Position numbers and translations under genes: made by a program. This document shows positions 10,089 through 19,626 of a stretch of DNA of 64,000 bases, in pieces (position 1 is the stretch's first letter; each line of letters begins with the position of its first letter). The DNA is taken from positions 8,645,501 through 8,709,500 of the forward strand of contig NZ_CP031455.1 of NCBI RefSeq assembly GCF_003391135.1. The letters run 5' to 3'. The notes beneath the pieces are model-generated. The model did not search any database. It saw only the letters and a list, made by a program, of their open reading frames with translations, and had not been told where the DNA came from. This stretch comes from Streptoverticillium olivoreticuli subsp. olivoreticuli. Its GTDB lineage: Bacteria; Actinomycetota; Actinomycetes; Streptomycetales; Streptomycetaceae.

Positions 10089-10454
10089 CGGGCGACGGCA
10101 CAGGCGGAGCACCGTCCCACTCAGCTTTCCTGGAACGGCGACCGACCGGGATGACTCGAGACGGTGGTGAACCCGGTAGGGACCCCGGCCTGTCGAGCGA
10201 GATGTCTGACTTCTCAGCTCTTCAGCCTGGGGCCCCGATGGGCTCGTGGGGGCGACCGTCAGGCAGCGACTCGCGTATCTCGGACCCCCGCAGCATCAGC
10301 GTCCTCCTGAAGCCATGCTGATGCTCTAGCCTCGCCGTTTTGGTTAGGCTCCGGCCGGAGTGGTTAATTGTGATCGATTACTGTTCGGCCTGTTGCCTAT
10401 CTGCGGGCACGCCGGGTACTGACGCGGTGGCCGGGTTCTCCTGGTCCTTCCCGG
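10089..10454. other. no recognisable gene
   Basis: Spacer between the permease and a transposase relic. No supported coding region. Confidence 0.5.
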
Positions 10455-11340
10455 TTATGAGCGGGCAGGGGCAGCAGTGTCAGCTCTCCGGGCGGGGCAG
10501 CATGGCGAGTTGGCCGAAGGCCCTGACGAGTTCGTTTCCCCAGGGCCAGGCCGCGGGGATCTGCAGGTTCGGCGTTGTCCGCCGTGGGTGATGCGGGCGA
10601 CGATATGTAGCAGCCGGTAGGGCAGTTTCTTCGGTTCGGCGGTGGCCAGTTCGCCGTCCAGCAGCAGGACGCGGGCCCGGGCGAGCAGGCCGGTCCCAAC
10701 AAGGCCCAGCTCCAGCCAGGCTGCGTTGATCTGGAACCGGTGGGAGGGAAAGCGGCCGAATCCGGTGGTCTTGCCGCAGCGGATGCGCGCTCCTCGACGA
10801 GGAAGGCCTGATGGCGCATGCCCGCGTCCAGGCCGACAGGGACAGCTGGGCACCGGGGTGAGGGTGTTCGCGCCGGACGATGATCCGGGTGCCTTCGGAA
10901 TGGCCGGGCAGGTCGCCCAGGCCGGTCAGCTCGGCGACCTGGGCGCCTTCGCGCAGGGCCCCGTCCTGTTCGAGGGCGGTGTGCCAGAGGCAGTCCGGGA
11001 GCTGGCGGATCGCGCGCCGGAGAGGCTCGGTGACGGAGCACCTGACGGAGAATGCGGAGAATATGGTGCGGATCCCGCGTGAGCGCAGAGCGCGGATATG
11101 GGCCGGGAAGGCTTTGGCGGATCCGGCGCTGTCGGCACGGATGAGGCTGTCGGGGCCGTGGCGGCGGGCGTCGGGGATCTGGGCGAGCGCGGCGTCCAGC
11201 ACGGTGATGTGATCGCCGACGGTGTTGGCGGCGGCGTTGCCCGGTCGCAGCGGGCCGGCCAGGGTCTCGCCGGTGCTGTCGAGGAAGCACAGCAGCGGGT
11301 GGTAGCCGAACCCGTGCTTGCAGGTGAGTGCCGCCTGCTC
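10455..11340 (-). pseudogene. IS1380-family transposase relic
   Basis: Read on the minus strand, successive frames give VLDAALAQIPDAR, LIRADSAGSAKAFPAHIRA, then GTRIIVRREHPHPGAQLSL, IRCGKTTGFGRFPSH and WLELGLVGTGLLARARVLLL, which together reproduce the C-terminal two thirds of an IS1380 transposase. At least two frameshifts separate the blocks and the N-terminus is missing. It is not the same sequence as the intact IS1380 element near 25 kb. Confidence 0.8.
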
Positions 11341-11632
11341 TCAGGCGGTGGGGGCGCGAGACGATCACCAGCCAGATCCCTGCCTGCGCGGACACGCACC
11401 CAGGCGGGGACGGCGAGAACCCCCGCGAGCGGGCTCTCGCCGACGTCTGATAGCCGGGACCGACCCTGGCGCGGCCGCTGGAGCGACTGCAGGACCTGAG
11501 CGCTCAGCACCCGGCTGGCCGGGTGCTGAGCCTTTCCTGCAGACCGGCTGGCCCGCAACCGTGCCCGCCAAGTGCGGCACCGAAGCGGCCTCCAGTAACA
11601 CCCCGGTGGCCGCCGCAGGCCTCCGACCCTGC
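11341..11632. other. no recognisable gene
   Basis: Spacer between the IS1380 relic and the response-regulator gene. Nothing supported. Confidence 0.45.
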
Positions 11633-12286
11633 TCAGCCCACGATGCCGGCATCACGAGCCAGGATCGTGGCCTGCACGCGGTTGGTGACCTCCAGCTTGG
11701 TGAGCACCCGGCTGAAGTGCGTCTTCACCGTCGACTCGCTCATGTGCAGGATCTGGGCAATCTCCAGGTTGGGAAGCCCCCGGGCTGCGGCGCCGAGAAC
11801 TTCACGTTCCCTGGCCGTCAGAGTCTCCAGCCGGGCCCGTTCCTTAGCGGTGACGCCGTCCGGCCTCGTGCCTCTGAGATCCTCGAGGAGTCCCATGGTC
11901 ACCTGCGGAGAGAGCATCGCGTTGCCCTCGGCCACCACCCGGACCGCCTGGATCAGCTCCTCCGGCCCCGCCCCCTTGATCAAAAACCCGACGGCCCCGT
12001 TGCGCAGCGCCGTGCGTACATAGTCCTCCTCACCGAACGTGGTCAGCACAATGACCTTCGGCGGGTCAGGGAGAGCGGAAATCTCGGCGGTCACCGCGAG
12101 ACCGTCCATGCGCGGCATCCTGATGTCTGTCAGTACGACGTCGGGACGCATCGACCGGGCCAGCTCGACCCCCGCAACGCCATCCCGCCCCTCAGCGACG
12201 ACCTGAATGTCCTCGGCAGCCTCCAGAATGCCGCGCAGCCCCTGAAGGATAATCGCGTCGTCGTCGACCAGAACTACCCTGATCAT
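11633..12286 (-). CDS. LuxR/NarL-type response regulator
   Basis: A 217-residue regulator: receiver domain 1-120 with the acidic pocket DDD (8-10), phospho-acceptor Asp54 in LTDIRMPRMDG, Thr in VLTTFG and Lys in GFLIKG. A LuxR helix-turn-helix follows at about 150-213 (LTAREREVLGAAARGLPN, then SESTVKTHFSRVLTKL). Its ATG overlaps the stop of the upstream histidine-kinase gene (ATGA), so the pair is translationally coupled. It probably controls transcription of nearby genes when phosphorylated by that kinase; the ABC transporter on the opposite strand is a plausible target (inference). It is clearly related to the second regulator at 45.7 kb. Confidence 0.95.
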   Translation of the reverse strand: MIRVVLVDDDAIILQGLRGILEAAEDIQVVAEGRDGVAGVELARSMRPDVVLTDIRMPRMDGLAVTAEISALPDPPKVIVLTTFGEEDYVRTALRNGAVGFLIKGAGPEELIQAVRVVAEGNAMLSPQVTMGLLEDLRGTRPDGVTAKERARLETLTAREREVLGAAARGLPNLEIAQILHMSESTVKTHFSRVLTKLEVTNRVQATILARDAGIVG

Positions 12287-13539
12287 GCCTCTTCTTCCCC
12301 TCTGGGCGACTGGCTATGGGTTCTCGGCAGTGCGGAAAGCGTGGGGAGAGAAGCCTCCACACGAAAACCGCCGTCGGACGACGGACCATAATGAAACCTG
12401 CCGCCCAGCAGCTCGACCCGCTCGGCAAGACCGACCAGCCCCTGGCCACCACTGGGCACCCCGGAGACAGACTTTCCGGATGAAGGGCCATTGGAGACAT
12501 GAACATCGAAACGGCCGGGCGCATAGCAGAGTCCCACACTGGTCGAAGAATCCGGTGCATATTTGAGTGCGTTCGTCAATGATTCCCGGACAATGCGATA
12601 GATGGTCTGCTCGAGCTGCGGCGGCAGAGGGCGTGGTGCCCCGCTGCAGGTCTCCTCGACCTGCAGGCCCACCTTCCGCGTCTCAGCAATGAGAGGCGGA
12701 ATGGCGTCGATACCCGGAGGCGGGGCTAGCTGGGCCACCCCTGGCTGACCGCGCCGCAGCACTCTGAGGATGTCATGCAACTCCTCCAGGACCCTGGTGG
12801 CAGTGGTCCGGATGAGATCGGCCTGTCCGGCAATCCACTCCTGATCCCGTTTGCCGACGTTCATCTGCAACGAACCCGCATGCAGCACGATGTGAGTCAC
12901 CCGGTGCGCAACCACATCATGCATTTCCCCGGTGATGCGGTTACGCTCTTCGCTGCGCCCGCGTTCCTCAGCCAGCATCTGCTCGCGCTCCATCCGGTTC
13001 GCCCGGTCGGAGAGCGCCTGTATCAATTCGTGCCGAGTTCTGATGTGCGCACCCACGACGACCGGCATGATGACGAAGACCGCCGCATAACTGAGGAACT
13101 GCAGGGTCAGGGTGTGCGTGCCGGCGGGTGAGAAGGCGTTCAGTGCCACTACTGACACTCCGACCACCCAGGTCCAGGGCGTGCGGGAGTACCGGCCGAG
13201 CGTGTACATGGCCAGGACCAGTGCCGGTACATCAACGACGAGGCAGTCGATCAACCCGACAATCGCAGCCACGGTGACGGGGAAACGGCGGCGTACCAGC
13301 AGGAGCGCACCAAGGGCGACGGATGTCAGCACAGCCGGGATGGTCGGGAACCGGAAAACCGCCCGATCGCCTACCCCGCTGAATACCTCACTGACTCCCA
13401 CCAGGGCGGCCAGCGCAGCCAGCGCGATATCCGAGGCGGACGGCCGCGGACCGGAGAGCAAGGCGATCCTGCTCAGCCTCGCCAGCGACACACTCCGCCG
13501 AGCCGGATACAGCAACACTGCCAAAGGCCTGTTCGCCAT
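12283..13539 (-). CDS. sensor histidine kinase, DesK/NarX-like
   Basis: A 418-residue kinase with four to five membrane helices in the first about 170 residues. A coiled linker (RANRMEREQMLAEERG) precedes the HisKA_3 dimerisation box, with the phospho-acceptor His in EMHDVVAHR. A HATPase_c domain follows, with the N-box (IVRESLTNALKYAP) and G-box (GGQGLVGLAERV). No large extracellular sensor loop is present, so it may sense within the membrane, as kinases of bacitracin- and envelope-stress systems do. The gene ends in the start codon of the regulator at 12286. Confidence 0.95.
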   Translation of the reverse strand: MANRPLAVLLYPARRSVSLARLSRIALLSGPRPSASDIALAALAALVGVSEVFSGVGDRAVFRFPTIPAVLTSVALGALLLVRRRFPVTVAAIVGLIDCLVVDVPALVLAMYTLGRYSRTPWTWVVGVSVVALNAFSPAGTHTLTLQFLSYAAVFVIMPVVVGAHIRTRHELIQALSDRANRMEREQMLAEERGRSEERNRITGEMHDVVAHRVTHIVLHAGSLQMNVGKRDQEWIAGQADLIRTTATRVLEELHDILRVLRRGQPGVAQLAPPPGIDAIPPLIAETRKVGLQVEETCSGAPRPLPPQLEQTIYRIVRESLTNALKYAPDSSTSVGLCYAPGRFDVHVSNGPSSGKSVSGVPSGGQGLVGLAERVELLGGRFHYGPSSDGGFRVEASLPTLSALPRTHSQSPRGEEEA

Positions 13540-14131
13540 GAACTACACCCCGCACAGCCTCCCGCTCGACCTTCCCGGCAGCGCTTGACCAGCAGCAACC
13601 GCTGGACTGCCCTTGAACCACCCTGCTCACCGGACCGCCCCTGCCGTGTACCAGCCTGCGCAGCCCAGAATGAAACCTCACCTTGAGAAGCTCGAAGAGC
13701 TGGCTTGGGCATGCTGCTGCAGTTCCTTCGGAGCCGGTCTCCGGCCCCGGGCTCCGACATCGCGTACGGTCTCCCTGCCGAGCAGCACAACGCCAGATCC
13801 CTTCACGCCCCGGCAGAGCAAGCCTTGCCGACACGATGCTCATGCCGGACTCCTGGCCAGTCTTCTGCCCGAGCGTATTGGAATGGAGCAAGACGGCAAG
13901 CATGGCCTCACACACAGGACATGACCCAACCGCCGGGCACGCACAGTGCACCCACACGTACACGATTCATGTTTCCACGCTTCAGGTGCCGCGCCAGTCG
14001 GCACTGCCACTTGGACGGCGCCCAGGACCGTGCAGGCCGCGGTCAGCAACACTGACACCAGAGAATGACGCTGCGGGCATGTCTGGAAGAGCCAACATCC
14101 GTACACGCCCCCTACACCCGGCTTTCCTCCG
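13540..14131. other. no recognisable gene
   Basis: The kinase promoter must lie at the start of this stretch. The rest has no supported coding region on either strand. Confidence 0.5.
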
Positions 14132-14579
14132 TTACAGGTCGTCGGGCAGAAGCCGGAATGCCTGGTGGCCGGTCAAGGGGCGCACCATGCGAAAGTGCCG
14201 GTCCGTGGTGAACATGAGGTCGGTTCCGTACACAGCAGCCAGGGCCACGTTCATGGCGTCGGCCAGACCGATACCTCCGCCTCCGTCAGCGTCCGCGTAT
14301 CCCTGTGCCACGGCGATCGCTGCGCTCAGGTGAGGCCCGACCGGCGGTACTTCGAACCGCCGGGTGGCGGTGTTCGTCTCGATGAACCGTGCGGCCGCGA
14401 TCGCCGTGTATGAGCCCTTTCTTGCTCGTGATGAGGCAGCCCAGCTCGGCCAGGACCAGCGGGGAGATGACAAGATGGCTGATCGCGGCCAAGGCTCTCC
14501 TGTGGGCCTCGTGTCCGGTGATCTTCTGGTCCAGCAGCCGGTACAGGGCGTTGGTGTCGGCGATGACGACCCGGCTCAC
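14132..14579 (-). pseudogene. frameshifted PIN-domain (VapC-like) toxin
   Basis: The first frame starts with a GTG overlapping the antitoxin stop and reads VVIADTNALYRLLDQ, the first acidic motif of PIN ribonucleases, up to LGCLITSKKG. The protein then continues in another frame from about 14410 (SYTAIAAARFIE to LMFTTDRHFRMVRPL), including GLADAMNVALA and the late TTDRHF acidic motif. Rejoining the frames gives a normal-length toxin of about 148 residues, so a single frameshift has inactivated it, unless it is a sequencing error. PIN toxins cleave RNA; the cognate antitoxin gene is also damaged. Confidence 0.8.
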
Positions 14580-14792
14580 AAACCCATTCCCCGGAGTGTG
14601 TCCTCGATCTCGTCGTTGGTGAGATCGGGAAGATCAAGCCGGGGCAGGTCGATGTCACCCATGGGGTCGGTCGGGTAGGGCGGGACCTCGTGCGCCTCAA
14701 TGGGGACGAAGCGGGCGACAGGACGCCCATTCTTGATGACCGGTGATCGTGCCACCGCGTTCAGCGGCGGCGAGGACCTGGGAAGGAGCCAT
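14576..14792 (-). pseudogene. frameshifted Phd/YefM-type antitoxin
   Basis: The ATG at 14792 begins MAPSQVLAAAERGGTIT, the N-terminal DNA-binding half of a Phd/YefM antitoxin. A one-base shift near 14741 moves the rest (IKNGRPVARFVPIEAHEVPP, then DLPDLTNDEIEDTL) into another frame. Its stop overlaps the toxin start. The ATG itself lies inside the 10-bp target duplication of the neighbouring IS4, so the gene has also lost its upstream DNA. Confidence 0.75.
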
Positions 14793-14796
14793 GACC
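14787..14796. repeat. target-site duplication, left copy (IS4)
   Basis: AGCCATGACC, identical to 16592-16601 on the other side of the IS4 element. It contains the start codon of the broken antitoxin. Confidence 0.9.
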
Positions 14797-16591
14797 CAAG
14801 GCCGGGTAGTTAACGTTTCCGCAGGTCATGCAAGGGGAGTTGGTGTCCATGCTGTGGCGGCGTAGAGGCCGGGGCCGAGTTTGTGGATGAGGCCGCTGTC
14901 GGCCCATCTGGAGAGCTGCCGGTACATGGTCTCCATGGTGATGTCGCCGAAATGGGAGGCGATGTCGCGGGGGCGCCAGAGGCGGGTGGGGTCTTCTTCG
15001 AGCAGTGTCAGGATCCGGTGACGGCGGCGCTCGGCGGGGACGGCATTTCGGTCGTCGCGGGAGACTGCGGGGAGCTGGGGGTGCGGTTCGGAGGGCCGGA
15101 TGACGCTGATGGTGAGGTGAGTGATGGTGCGGCTGGTGTCGGGCCTGCCGTCGTCGTGCCGCGTGCTGTAACGGGACATCGGCGACTTGACCTTGCGCGT
15201 GCTGACCCGCTGCCGCCGGGGTGGGAGGAGGCGGGCCAGGATCCGGTGCCCGATCAGTCCGGTGCGAGTGGCGGCGGAGTAGTCGGTGGTGACGATGCCA
15301 GCAGCCTGGACGACCTGGTCACGAGCGGTCTGAACGGCGACGGTGAAGCAGCAGCGATCCGGGTCGGTGCCGGGCAGGGACTCCGCGGCCTCGACCATCA
15401 CGGTTCGCAGGGCCTGGTAGAGCGTGAGGAGGGCCCACATCTCCTGCTCGACGCCGACCGGGTCGCCCGAGCGCAGGACGCGCCCGCTCGTGATCGTGTG
15501 GCGGAGCGCGTAGTACGCAGATTCGTGCTCCCATCGCTGGTGATAAAGGCCCGCCAGCGTGGACGCCGGGTAGCGGCGGGCGTCGGTCAGGGTCGTGACC
15601 AGCCGGTAGGACCCGGTGAAAACGGTGCCGTCCGCGCAGGTCACCGTGATGTTCACGTCGATGACACGCACCTTCTCGGCACCGATCATCGACAGGTACG
15701 AGCCGTCGGCAAGAGGCGTCAGGACCGGAGTACGGCGGTTGGCGCGGAGCCGGCCCAGCACCTGGGCACCGGTCGAGGTCACGGCGGCGAGGAAGCTGTT
15801 GCCGTCGAAGCCCTTGTCCCACAGGACCAGCATGTCGGGCCGCAGCAGATGCAGCAGCCGGGAGGCATAACCGGTCTCGCCGCCGGCAGGCGGTCCGAAC
15901 ACCGCGCCGAGCAAGGCCCGCGTCCCTGTCTCGACCAGCGTCATCAACTCCACCGTCGGATAGCCGTGATGAGACGTCCGACCCAGCCAGACCCGGTTCC
16001 GCTCGGAGTCTGCGACCTTCTGTGAACTACAGCCGTCGAACGACACCGTCCGGTACGGGCCGAACCGCACCCCGGGTGTCGCTGGTCGGGCCAGCGGTCC
16101 CGCCAGCACCTCGAACAACGCCCTCACCGGCGCGGTTCCCAGCCTGCGGCGCAGATCGCGCAGGGCCTTCGGTGTCGGAGCGACAACCGGCATCCCGGCC
16201 AGCCCGGCGGTCAGCTTGTCCCAGACCAGTCGGTAGCCGACCTCGGGAAAGAGGCACATCGCGAGCAGGAAGTAGACCCCGACCCGGGAAGGGAGGTCAC
16301 GCAGCCGCCGCTGCACTGTCCGTGTCTCCGACAGGACCGCGTCGACCAACTCGAACGGCACGACGGCCGTCAGTTCGCCCAGGTGACCGGGCGCGAACCT
16401 CCCCGCGGCCACAGTGACCGTACGGGTGATGGCCATCACCGGAGCAGGCAGGACATGATGAGACGGCAACGGAGCTCCTCGGGAACAAGCTGTCTTGGTC
16501 GACTGCCTGTACCAACGAGCTCCGTTGTTCTGCGTCGGAAACACTTCAACGGGCTTGCATGACCTGCGGAAACGTTAACTACCCGGCCTTG
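14797..16591. mobile_element. intact IS4-family insertion sequence
   Basis: A 1795-bp element bounded by inverted repeats. The left end is CAAGGCCGGGTAGTTAACG and continues through TTTCCGCAGGTCATGCAAG; the right end is its reverse complement and ends in CCCGGCCTTG. It is flanked by a perfect 10-bp target duplication, as expected for IS4, and holds one full-length transposase gene. The clean ends and duplication point to recent insertion. Confidence 0.93.
14826..16544 (-). CDS. IS4-family transposase
   Basis: A 572-residue protein as given. An ATG at 16436 (MAITRTVTVAAGRFAPGHLGEL) is the alternative start and matches relatives better, leaving 536 residues. It has an N-terminal IS4 domain (FELVDAVLSETRTVQRRLRDL) and the first DDE aspartate in RTVSFDGCSS. 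The second lies in VLWDKGFDGNSFLAA, and the YREK-like block is YHQRWEHESAYYALRH, with the catalytic Glu. An extra C-terminal winged-helix-like segment (ETMYRQLSRWADSGLIHKL) is unusual for IS4. It is an intact gene inside a complete element. A decayed N-terminal copy of a relative lies at 46.7 kb. Confidence 0.93.
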   Translation of the reverse strand: MFPTQNNGARWYRQSTKTACSRGAPLPSHHVLPAPVMAITRTVTVAAGRFAPGHLGELTAVVPFELVDAVLSETRTVQRRLRDLPSRVGVYFLLAMCLFPEVGYRLVWDKLTAGLAGMPVVAPTPKALRDLRRRLGTAPVRALFEVLAGPLARPATPGVRFGPYRTVSFDGCSSQKVADSERNRVWLGRTSHHGYPTVELMTLVETGTRALLGAVFGPPAGGETGYASRLLHLLRPDMLVLWDKGFDGNSFLAAVTSTGAQVLGRLRANRRTPVLTPLADGSYLSMIGAEKVRVIDVNITVTCADGTVFTGSYRLVTTLTDARRYPASTLAGLYHQRWEHESAYYALRHTITSGRVLRSGDPVGVEQEMWALLTLYQALRTVMVEAAESLPGTDPDRCCFTVAVQTARDQVVQAAGIVTTDYSAATRTGLIGHRILARLLPPRRQRVSTRKVKSPMSRYSTRHDDGRPDTSRTITHLTISVIRPSEPHPQLPAVSRDDRNAVPAERRRHRILTLLEEDPTRLWRPRDIASHFGDITMETMYRQLSRWADSGLIHKLGPGLYAATAWTPTPLA

Positions 16592-16601
16592 AGCCATGAC
16601 C
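16592..16601. repeat. target-site duplication, right copy (IS4)
   Basis: AGCCATGACC, identical to 14787-14796 on the other side of the element. Confidence 0.9.
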
Positions 16602-16657
16602 CCGGATCTTGGACACCTGAGGCATATAGATCTTGAGAGTCTGAGAACGGACATGCC

Positions 16658-16905
16658 GTGGTCATGAAGCACTATCCGGCCGAGTCCAAGCAGGACGCGG
16701 TCGCCCTTTTCCAATCCCGTCCCGGGGCGACGATCAAGCAGGTCGCCGCCGATTTGGGGATCAATCCGGAGACGCTGCGGAACTGGACCCGGGAGGCTGG
16801 CGCGGGTCGGCCCGGAGGCCGGGGCGAGACGGCCCCGACGCCGCAGTCCCCGCTGGAGGCCGAGCTCGCCGCCGCACGCAAGCGGATCCGGGAGCCAGCG
16901 GATCG
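16658..16905 (+). pseudogene. IS3-family OrfA relic
   Basis: The frame starts MKHYPAESKQDAVALFQS and continues RPGATIKQVAADLGI and NPETLRNWTREAGAG, the helix-turn-helix of IS3 OrfA. The left end of the element, with GGATCTTGGACACCTGA near 16604, is still present. The protein is cut at about residue 82 by the neighbouring IS630 element, and OrfB is missing. Confidence 0.8.
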
Positions 16906-16911
16906 TCGTGG

Positions 16912-18052
16912 CTAATGCTTGGGGTATAGGTGGCGCAGTTTGGTGCGTGCATCGTGGGTGGTGAACTGCCAATTCACCTGGCGTTGGTCGGTGTTGGTGG
17001 CGTTCTGCCAGGCTGTGAGTTCGGTGTTGAGTGTGTTGAGGTCGTCGATGCGGCGGTCGAGGCATTGCCGGGTGAGTGCGGAGAGTTCGATCTCGGCGAT
17101 GTTGAGCCATGAGCCGTGTTTGGGTGTGTGGTGGATCTCGAGGCGTTGGGCCAGGGTGAAGGCTTCCTGCGGTTCGAATGCCTCATACAGTGAGGCGATG
17201 TTGTGGGTGTTGAGGTTGTCCATCACCAGCACCACGGTCTGTGCGTCGGGGTAGTCCACGTTCAGCAGCTGCCTGACCTGGCCGGCCCAGTCCATGCGGG
17301 TCCGTCGGGAGAGTGCCTGGGTGCGGCGCCACCCGCGCAGGGGTTCGGTCCAGACGAAGATGGAGCAGGTGCCGCAGCGGATGTATTCATTGTCCTGGCA
17401 GGTGTCGTTCCCGGGGCGGGCGGGGAGTGGTTCGCGGACGTGGCCGAGGAGTTGGCAGGGCTTCTCGTCCATGCACACCACCGGTCGTGCCGGGTCGTAG
17501 GAGCGGGCGTAGACGGCAGGGACGTCTTCCATCCGTGCTGCGAACTGTGCGTTCGCCCGTGGCGGGATGGTCCAGCACTTTTTCAGGTGAGGGCGCAGTT
17601 CCGTTTTTTAGGATCCGCCCGATGGTGGAGTGGTCCAGGTCGGGGATGTCCTCGACCATCGCGACGTGCTTCTCCAGCAGTCGCAGTGACCATCGCGTAT
17701 AGCCTTGGGGCGGCTGTGAGCACGCCATCGCGATCAGCCGGGCTTCGACCTCGCCGGTCACCGGCGAGGGCACCGGCGGCAGGTCGCGCTTCTTCCGCGC
17801 GATCGTGGCGTGAACATCCCCGCCGGCCTCGGCGAAACGCCTGGCGACCAGCCGCAGTGTCTCACCGGAAACACCGAGCCGGGCCGCGATCGCCCCCTTG
17901 GAGTCCACCTCACCCACCGAGGTGTCCAGCGCGAGCAGCACCCGCGCACGCATGATCATCGAAGCCGCGCGGACACCCGTCCTGGTCAGCCGGATCAATT
18001 CCTCACGATCTTGCGTAGCCAACCTGACTGGCCGCTTCTTCTGCGAACCCAT
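16912..18052 (-). pseudogene. IS630-family transposase in two frames
   Basis: The first part starts at about 18052 (MGSQKKRPVRLATQDREE) with a helix-turn-helix (IAARLGVSGETLRLVARRF) and runs to RILKNG. The second part, from about 17610 downwards, holds the DDE domain: RPVVCMDEKPCQLLGH, VLVMDNLNTHN and HGSWLNIAEIELSAL. The frames switch at an A6 run (CTAAAAAACGG). Restoring one base rejoins them, so this is either a decayed gene or one needing slippage. The last codons reach the junction with the IS3 relic. Confidence 0.85.
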
Positions 18053-18592
18053 GACAACAGTCCTGTATGGCAAGTGGGTTGGAACTCGCCAGACGCCAGT
18101 CTGTCAGACACGGCACAACTACCGGTAAGCAGCGACGATCCACTAGCAGTGCCCGCGTCCCGCACTCGACCAGCGCGACCAGATGGGCCTGGTGTCAGCG
18201 TATGCACGTTCGCCTTACGGGACCCAGTCCATCCACCCCCAGACCACGGCACACCGGCCCCCGAAATCCCGAAGCGTTCCCCGCTCCCTGGGCGGACCAG
18301 ATTCAACGGCGGGAGGAAAGCAGTCACCAACAGCACGCTGGCGAAGAACCAGTAGAGCAGTGACGCGAGCAAGCAGAAGAACAAGGAACTGGGCAGCTCC
18401 GTGCGCGGCACGAGGCCGTCAGCAGCACAGGAGAACACAGGGCACCTCCGCAGGCGCAGCAGCTCGGCTACTCGCCGACCAGAGGTCTGCCCCGTATGTC
18501 ACACCCCAGCCAACACACCGTCACCGCCACACCGCAGGCTGTACACCTGAGAGGCTTATGACAACGAGGGCACGGAAGGCCTGGTAGCAAAT
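18053..18592. other. no recognisable gene
   Basis: A minus-strand frame at about 18260-18438 encodes a hydrophobic stretch (LFFCLLASLLYWFFASVLL) that could be a decayed membrane protein. Nothing else is supported. Confidence 0.35.
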
Positions 18593-19093
18593 TCAACGTA
18601 TACGTCCATACCACACTTGAGTGGTCCAGATTCTCTCGAGCCTCACTCTCCCACCAGGCCTGGGGGAGTGCCAGACCCGACTCTTCCCGGCATAGATACC
18701 CACGTGATAGACGGCCCGGCCGGAGTGAAAAAAGACTAGATCGCCCGCCTGGCGTGCGGCGGCGGGAATATGGAGAGCGCGGCCATACTGGCCGGCCGCC
18801 GTACGGGGGAGCCGCTTGCCCACCCTCCTGAACGCATAGCGCACCAGCCCCGAGCAGTCGAAATGATACGGACCATCAGCCCCGTACCTGTACAGAGCCC
18901 CCTTCTTCGAGGCAGCAACATGCAAGGCCCTGAGACCCATGGGCGTGGCGTGGGCTTCGGGCGGAGCAGCCCCGAACACGATGCCGACCACAAGCACCAG
19001 CACCAAGGTTCGAAAGGCCACGCCCCAGCAGGAGCGCTTGGAATTTCGGGGGCGCGATACCGTATGCCGCGGCGACTCAGTCAGCCGACTCAT
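18593..19093 (-). CDS. secreted NlpC/P60-family peptidase
   Basis: A 166-residue protein. The ATG at 19093 is chosen because GTGGGAGA precedes it and a signal sequence follows (basic N-region to residue 21, hydrophobic core 26-42, cleavage after AHA49). The NlpC/P60 domain has its catalytic Cys80 in FDCSGLVRYAF, His130 in VYHVGIYAG, and His142 in VWHSP as the third polar residue. Such enzymes cut the D-Glu-diamino acid bond in peptidoglycan stem peptides. It stands alone, with an L,D-transpeptidase lipoprotein gene next to it on the same strand. The domain is minimal, with no SH3 or LysM targeting domain. Confidence 0.9.
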   Translation of the reverse strand: MSRLTESPRHTVSRPRNSKRSCWGVAFRTLVLVLVVGIVFGAAPPEAHATPMGLRALHVAASKKGALYRYGADGPYHFDCSGLVRYAFRRVGKRLPRTAAGQYGRALHIPAAARQAGDLVFFHSGRAVYHVGIYAGKSRVWHSPRPGGRVRLERIWTTQVWYGRIR

Positions 19094-19626
19094 TCTCCCA
19101 CTTTGCGGGAGGCTCTGAGGCACTTTCTGACGTGCCGGTGCCCGTTGGCCCTTCCCACAGCGGCGCACTTCACCACCCGCCAACGAGGCGCTGCGCCCAT
19201 GGCGTTGGCAGCGGCCTCTCCCCGTAGATGGTGCCGCCCACCTGCAGACCGCCGCAGCTTCCCGACGGAGCGTGCCGTCGACTCTCCGGAGAACGTTCAT
19301 GGACTTGGCTCCTTCTCTCAGGTTTGCCGATCCGATCTTCTCTAGGTTTGGGCGTGTAGCTGCTGGACGGGTAATACCAGGCGGAGGTGCCGATGCTGCT
19401 TGCTGTGCGCAGCCGAACAATGCGCAGGGCCGCGTAGCAGGCAACCAAGCTCGGGCTGCGCCGGTACCCCGGCTCTTCGCCAGGCTGTGGCGCTCGGGAT
19501 GCCCGGTGCCTGTGGCTGCCTGATGTGTCCAGTCCTGGTATTGGCCACCGTCATGACGGGGGCTGGAGGTATGCGGCCCGTGCGCTCACGTGGGGAGGCG
19601 GGCTTGCGGGGATGTCCGGCGTGGTG
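19094..19626. other. intergenic, no recognisable gene
   Basis: Between the two cell-wall enzyme genes. The promoter of the NlpC/P60 gene should lie near its left end. No coding region is supported. Confidence 0.5.

Noticed and set aside
14883..16025. 380-codon plus-strand frame over the IS4 transposase
   Set aside because: Antisense shadow of the transposase; composition typical of high-G+C third-position bias.
17995..18438. hydrophobic minus-strand frame as a membrane protein
   Set aside because: It overlaps the start of the IS630 transposase and its second half is antisense-like. Only about 30 hydrophobic residues look plausible.
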